Below are positions 39,672 through 40,717 of a stretch of 40,717 bases of DNA, one piece after another. Every line of letters begins with the position of its first letter. Positions within the stretch are counted from its first letter, which is position 1. The stretch comes from Bacteroidales bacterium (GTDB taxonomy: Bacteria; Bacteroidota; Bacteroidia; Bacteroidales; UBA7960), in assembly GCA_003557765.1 (NCBI GenBank), contig PWNO01000278.1:1-40717 (forward strand). The letters run 5' to 3'. A program made the position numbers and the translations under genes. The notes under the pieces are model-generated. The model was not told where the DNA came from, made no database searches, and saw only the letters and a program-made list of their open reading frames with translations.

Positions 39672-39836
39672 AGCGTTATCTTTTTAAAATGCGTGTCCTA
39701 ATCGCATAGGCAACATGCCCTATGGCAATAAGGCTGGCATAACCTGGTGTCATATCAACGCTACTCTGGCCGGCCCGAGTCTTGATTTTTTTCCTTATCT
39801 CTGCGACATAACCAACACTGTAGCGTTGGAACGACA
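39672..39836. other. Spacer between the DUF3276 gene and the helicase
   Basis: This 165-bp convergent spacer contains a small stem (CATAGG at 39707-39712 with CCTATG at 39719-39724) with no T-run. A minus-strand frame continues through it out of frame with the helicase; its 3' part looks protein-like but has no start of its own, so I do not call a gene. Confidence 0.4.
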
Positions 39837-40717
39837 CTAACCATTTTTGTCGTGAGGTTTCTTTTTTCCGGAAAACGGCTTTCGATGTCTTTTTTTGCGA
39901 AAGGTTCTTTTGCGCGAATGCCTGTTTGCAGCTCTTTTTACCTGGTAAACCGGTGTCTTTCCCATGCTTTCGGGCAGGCTGATTTTCTCTACAGCACTTC
40001 CCAGCAGTTTTTCGATGGCCGAAAAATCGCCCATTTCTGCCGGCACAATCAGTGTACATGCCTTTCCATGTGCACCTGCGCGTGCAGTCCGTCCGATGCG
40101 ATGTACATAGTCTTCTGCATCATGGGGTACATCGTAATTGATCACCATGTCAATATCTTCTACGTCAATGCCTCTGGAAACCACATCTGTAGCCACAAGT
40201 ATACGTGTTTTTCTGGCCTTGAACCGATTCATCACCTCCTCCCTCACGGATTGATTCAGGTCTGAGTGAATCTCTTCCACTGATTCTTTGTTTTTCTTCA
40301 GGTCCCTGGCCAGCTGTTTAACGCCTGACTTCGTGTCACTGAAGATGAGAATGCTTCTCATTCGATCATCCTGGATGAGCCATTTTACTGCTGTGAGCTT
40401 TTGGTCTTCGTACATCACATAGGCTTCCTGGCTAATCTGTTCAGGAGGGGTGGACAAACCAATATTGATCTCTGCCGGGTTGCGCAATATCTTGCGACTC
40501 AATTCCCTGATTTTGGGCGGCATAGTTGCGGAGAATAATAAGCTTTGTCTTTTTTTGGGAAGAAAGGATATGATCTTCATGATGTCGTCGTGAAAACCCA
40601 TGTCCAGCATCCTGTCAGCTTCATCAAGGATGAGAAATTCGAGGCCGCTGAAGTCAGCATAACCCAGATTAAGGTGGCTGATCATGCGTCCTGGTGTACA
40701 TACCACCAGGTCAACAC
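39837..40717 (-). CDS. DEAD-box RNA helicase (C-terminal part, runs off the right edge)
   Basis: The frame stays open to base 40717, so the N-terminal third is outside the window. The visible 290 or so residues start in the VCTPGR motif (Ib) and include DEAD (motif II, LDEADRMLDMGFHDD), SAT (motif III), the helicase C domain with ILIFSDTKSGVKQL, and VATDVVSRGIDVEDIDMVINYD with YVHRIGRTARAG (motifs V and VI). The last 45 residues are a strongly basic tail (RKRTFRKKRHRKPFSGKKK) typical of RhlE-type proteins that act on ribosomal or other structured RNA. RhlE is the most likely subgroup. Confidence 0.93.
   Translation of the reverse strand, partial: VDLVVCTPGRMISHLNLGYADFSGLEFLILDEADRMLDMGFHDDIMKIISFLPKKRQSLLFSATMPPKIRELSRKILRNPAEINIGLSTPPEQISQEAYVMYEDQKLTAVKWLIQDDRMRSILIFSDTKSGVKQLARDLKKNKESVEEIHSDLNQSVREEVMNRFKARKTRILVATDVVSRGIDVEDIDMVINYDVPHDAEDYVHRIGRTARAGAHGKACTLIVPAEMGDFSAIEKLLGSAVEKISLPESMGKTPVYQVKRAANRHSRKRTFRKKRHRKPFSGKKKPHDKNG

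Noticed and set aside
39676..39836. Minus-strand frame continuing past the helicase stop with a protein-like end (SVGYVAEIRKKIKTRAGQ)
   Set aside because: It has no start codon of its own outside the helicase, the upstream part is a helicase shadow in another frame, and I could not match the end to a family. A remnant is possible but unsupported.
1..40717. tRNA genes, insertion sequences or prophage
   Set aside because: I saw no cloverleaf with a GTTCRA arm, no transposase or integrase motifs, and no cluster of phage genes on either strand.

Overview
The window reads as chromosomal DNA of a member of the Bacteroidota, probably a Bacteroidales/Marinilabiliales-type lineage. The evidence is a type IX secretion protein (PorQ) and a protein with a type IX C-terminal sorting domain, a TonB-dependent receptor with a carboxypeptidase-like N-terminal domain, a DUF3276/PUR-alpha-like protein, an enlarged NusB, the gene order nusB-yajC-ybbR-coaE, recF followed by a DUF721 (DciA-like) gene, and Bacteroidota promoters (TTTG, about 20 nt, TAnnTTTG) with no clear Shine-Dalgarno sites. 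I see no phage, transposase, CRISPR array or tRNA.

Layout. 1-5018: the 5' part of ettA, a hypothetical gene, prmC, a NamZ/DUF1343 exo-muramidase, lipA and a 79-residue orphan with its own terminator. 5208-12883: sucC, then a surface module of a T9SS-sorted multidomain protein, a TonB-dependent receptor and a repeat lipoprotein. 13244-16331: gcvT, an orphan comB-like gene and a secreted zinc-phospholipase/nuclease-like protein. 16640-25916: a glycogen/alpha-glucan locus of debranching enzyme, GT4 glycosyltransferase, GH57 amylase and a giant fusion of a eukaryote-type (GT3) glycogen synthase with a GT35 alpha-glucan phosphorylase. 26239-28441: fabG, recF and the DUF721 gene. 28434-33683, all on the minus strand: an unrecognised repeat protein, pncA, pncB (NAD salvage), an NfeD-type membrane protease and a small transaldolase. 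33825-33918: SRP RNA on the minus strand, with a textbook promoter. 34199-40717: an O-methyltransferase, porQ, the coaE-ybbR-yajC-nusB operon, the DUF3276 gene and a truncated DEAD-box helicase.

The glycogen locus is the clearest metabolic unit. It can elongate glucan (GT3 half), phosphorolyse it (GT35 half), debranch it (GDE-like) and hydrolyse it (GH57), but neither a branching enzyme nor an ADP-glucose pyrophosphorylase is present here. The debranching enzyme departs from the family's conserved GRD motif.

The most unusual pattern lies between genes. Many spacers carry short degenerate tandem arrays, each family with its own period: 8 nt (NTTTNGAC), 7 nt (GCCAANA), 6 nt (AAGGYT), about 14 nt (CAGCGAAGnCCCGA) and about 11 nt (TCGCAGAGG). 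The 8-nt family occurs at least eight times in 40 kb, keeps its phase almost exactly, and always has its T-rich strand as the sense strand of the next gene, usually within 100 nt of the start codon. I know no named element that matches it. It is the best candidate here for something undescribed.
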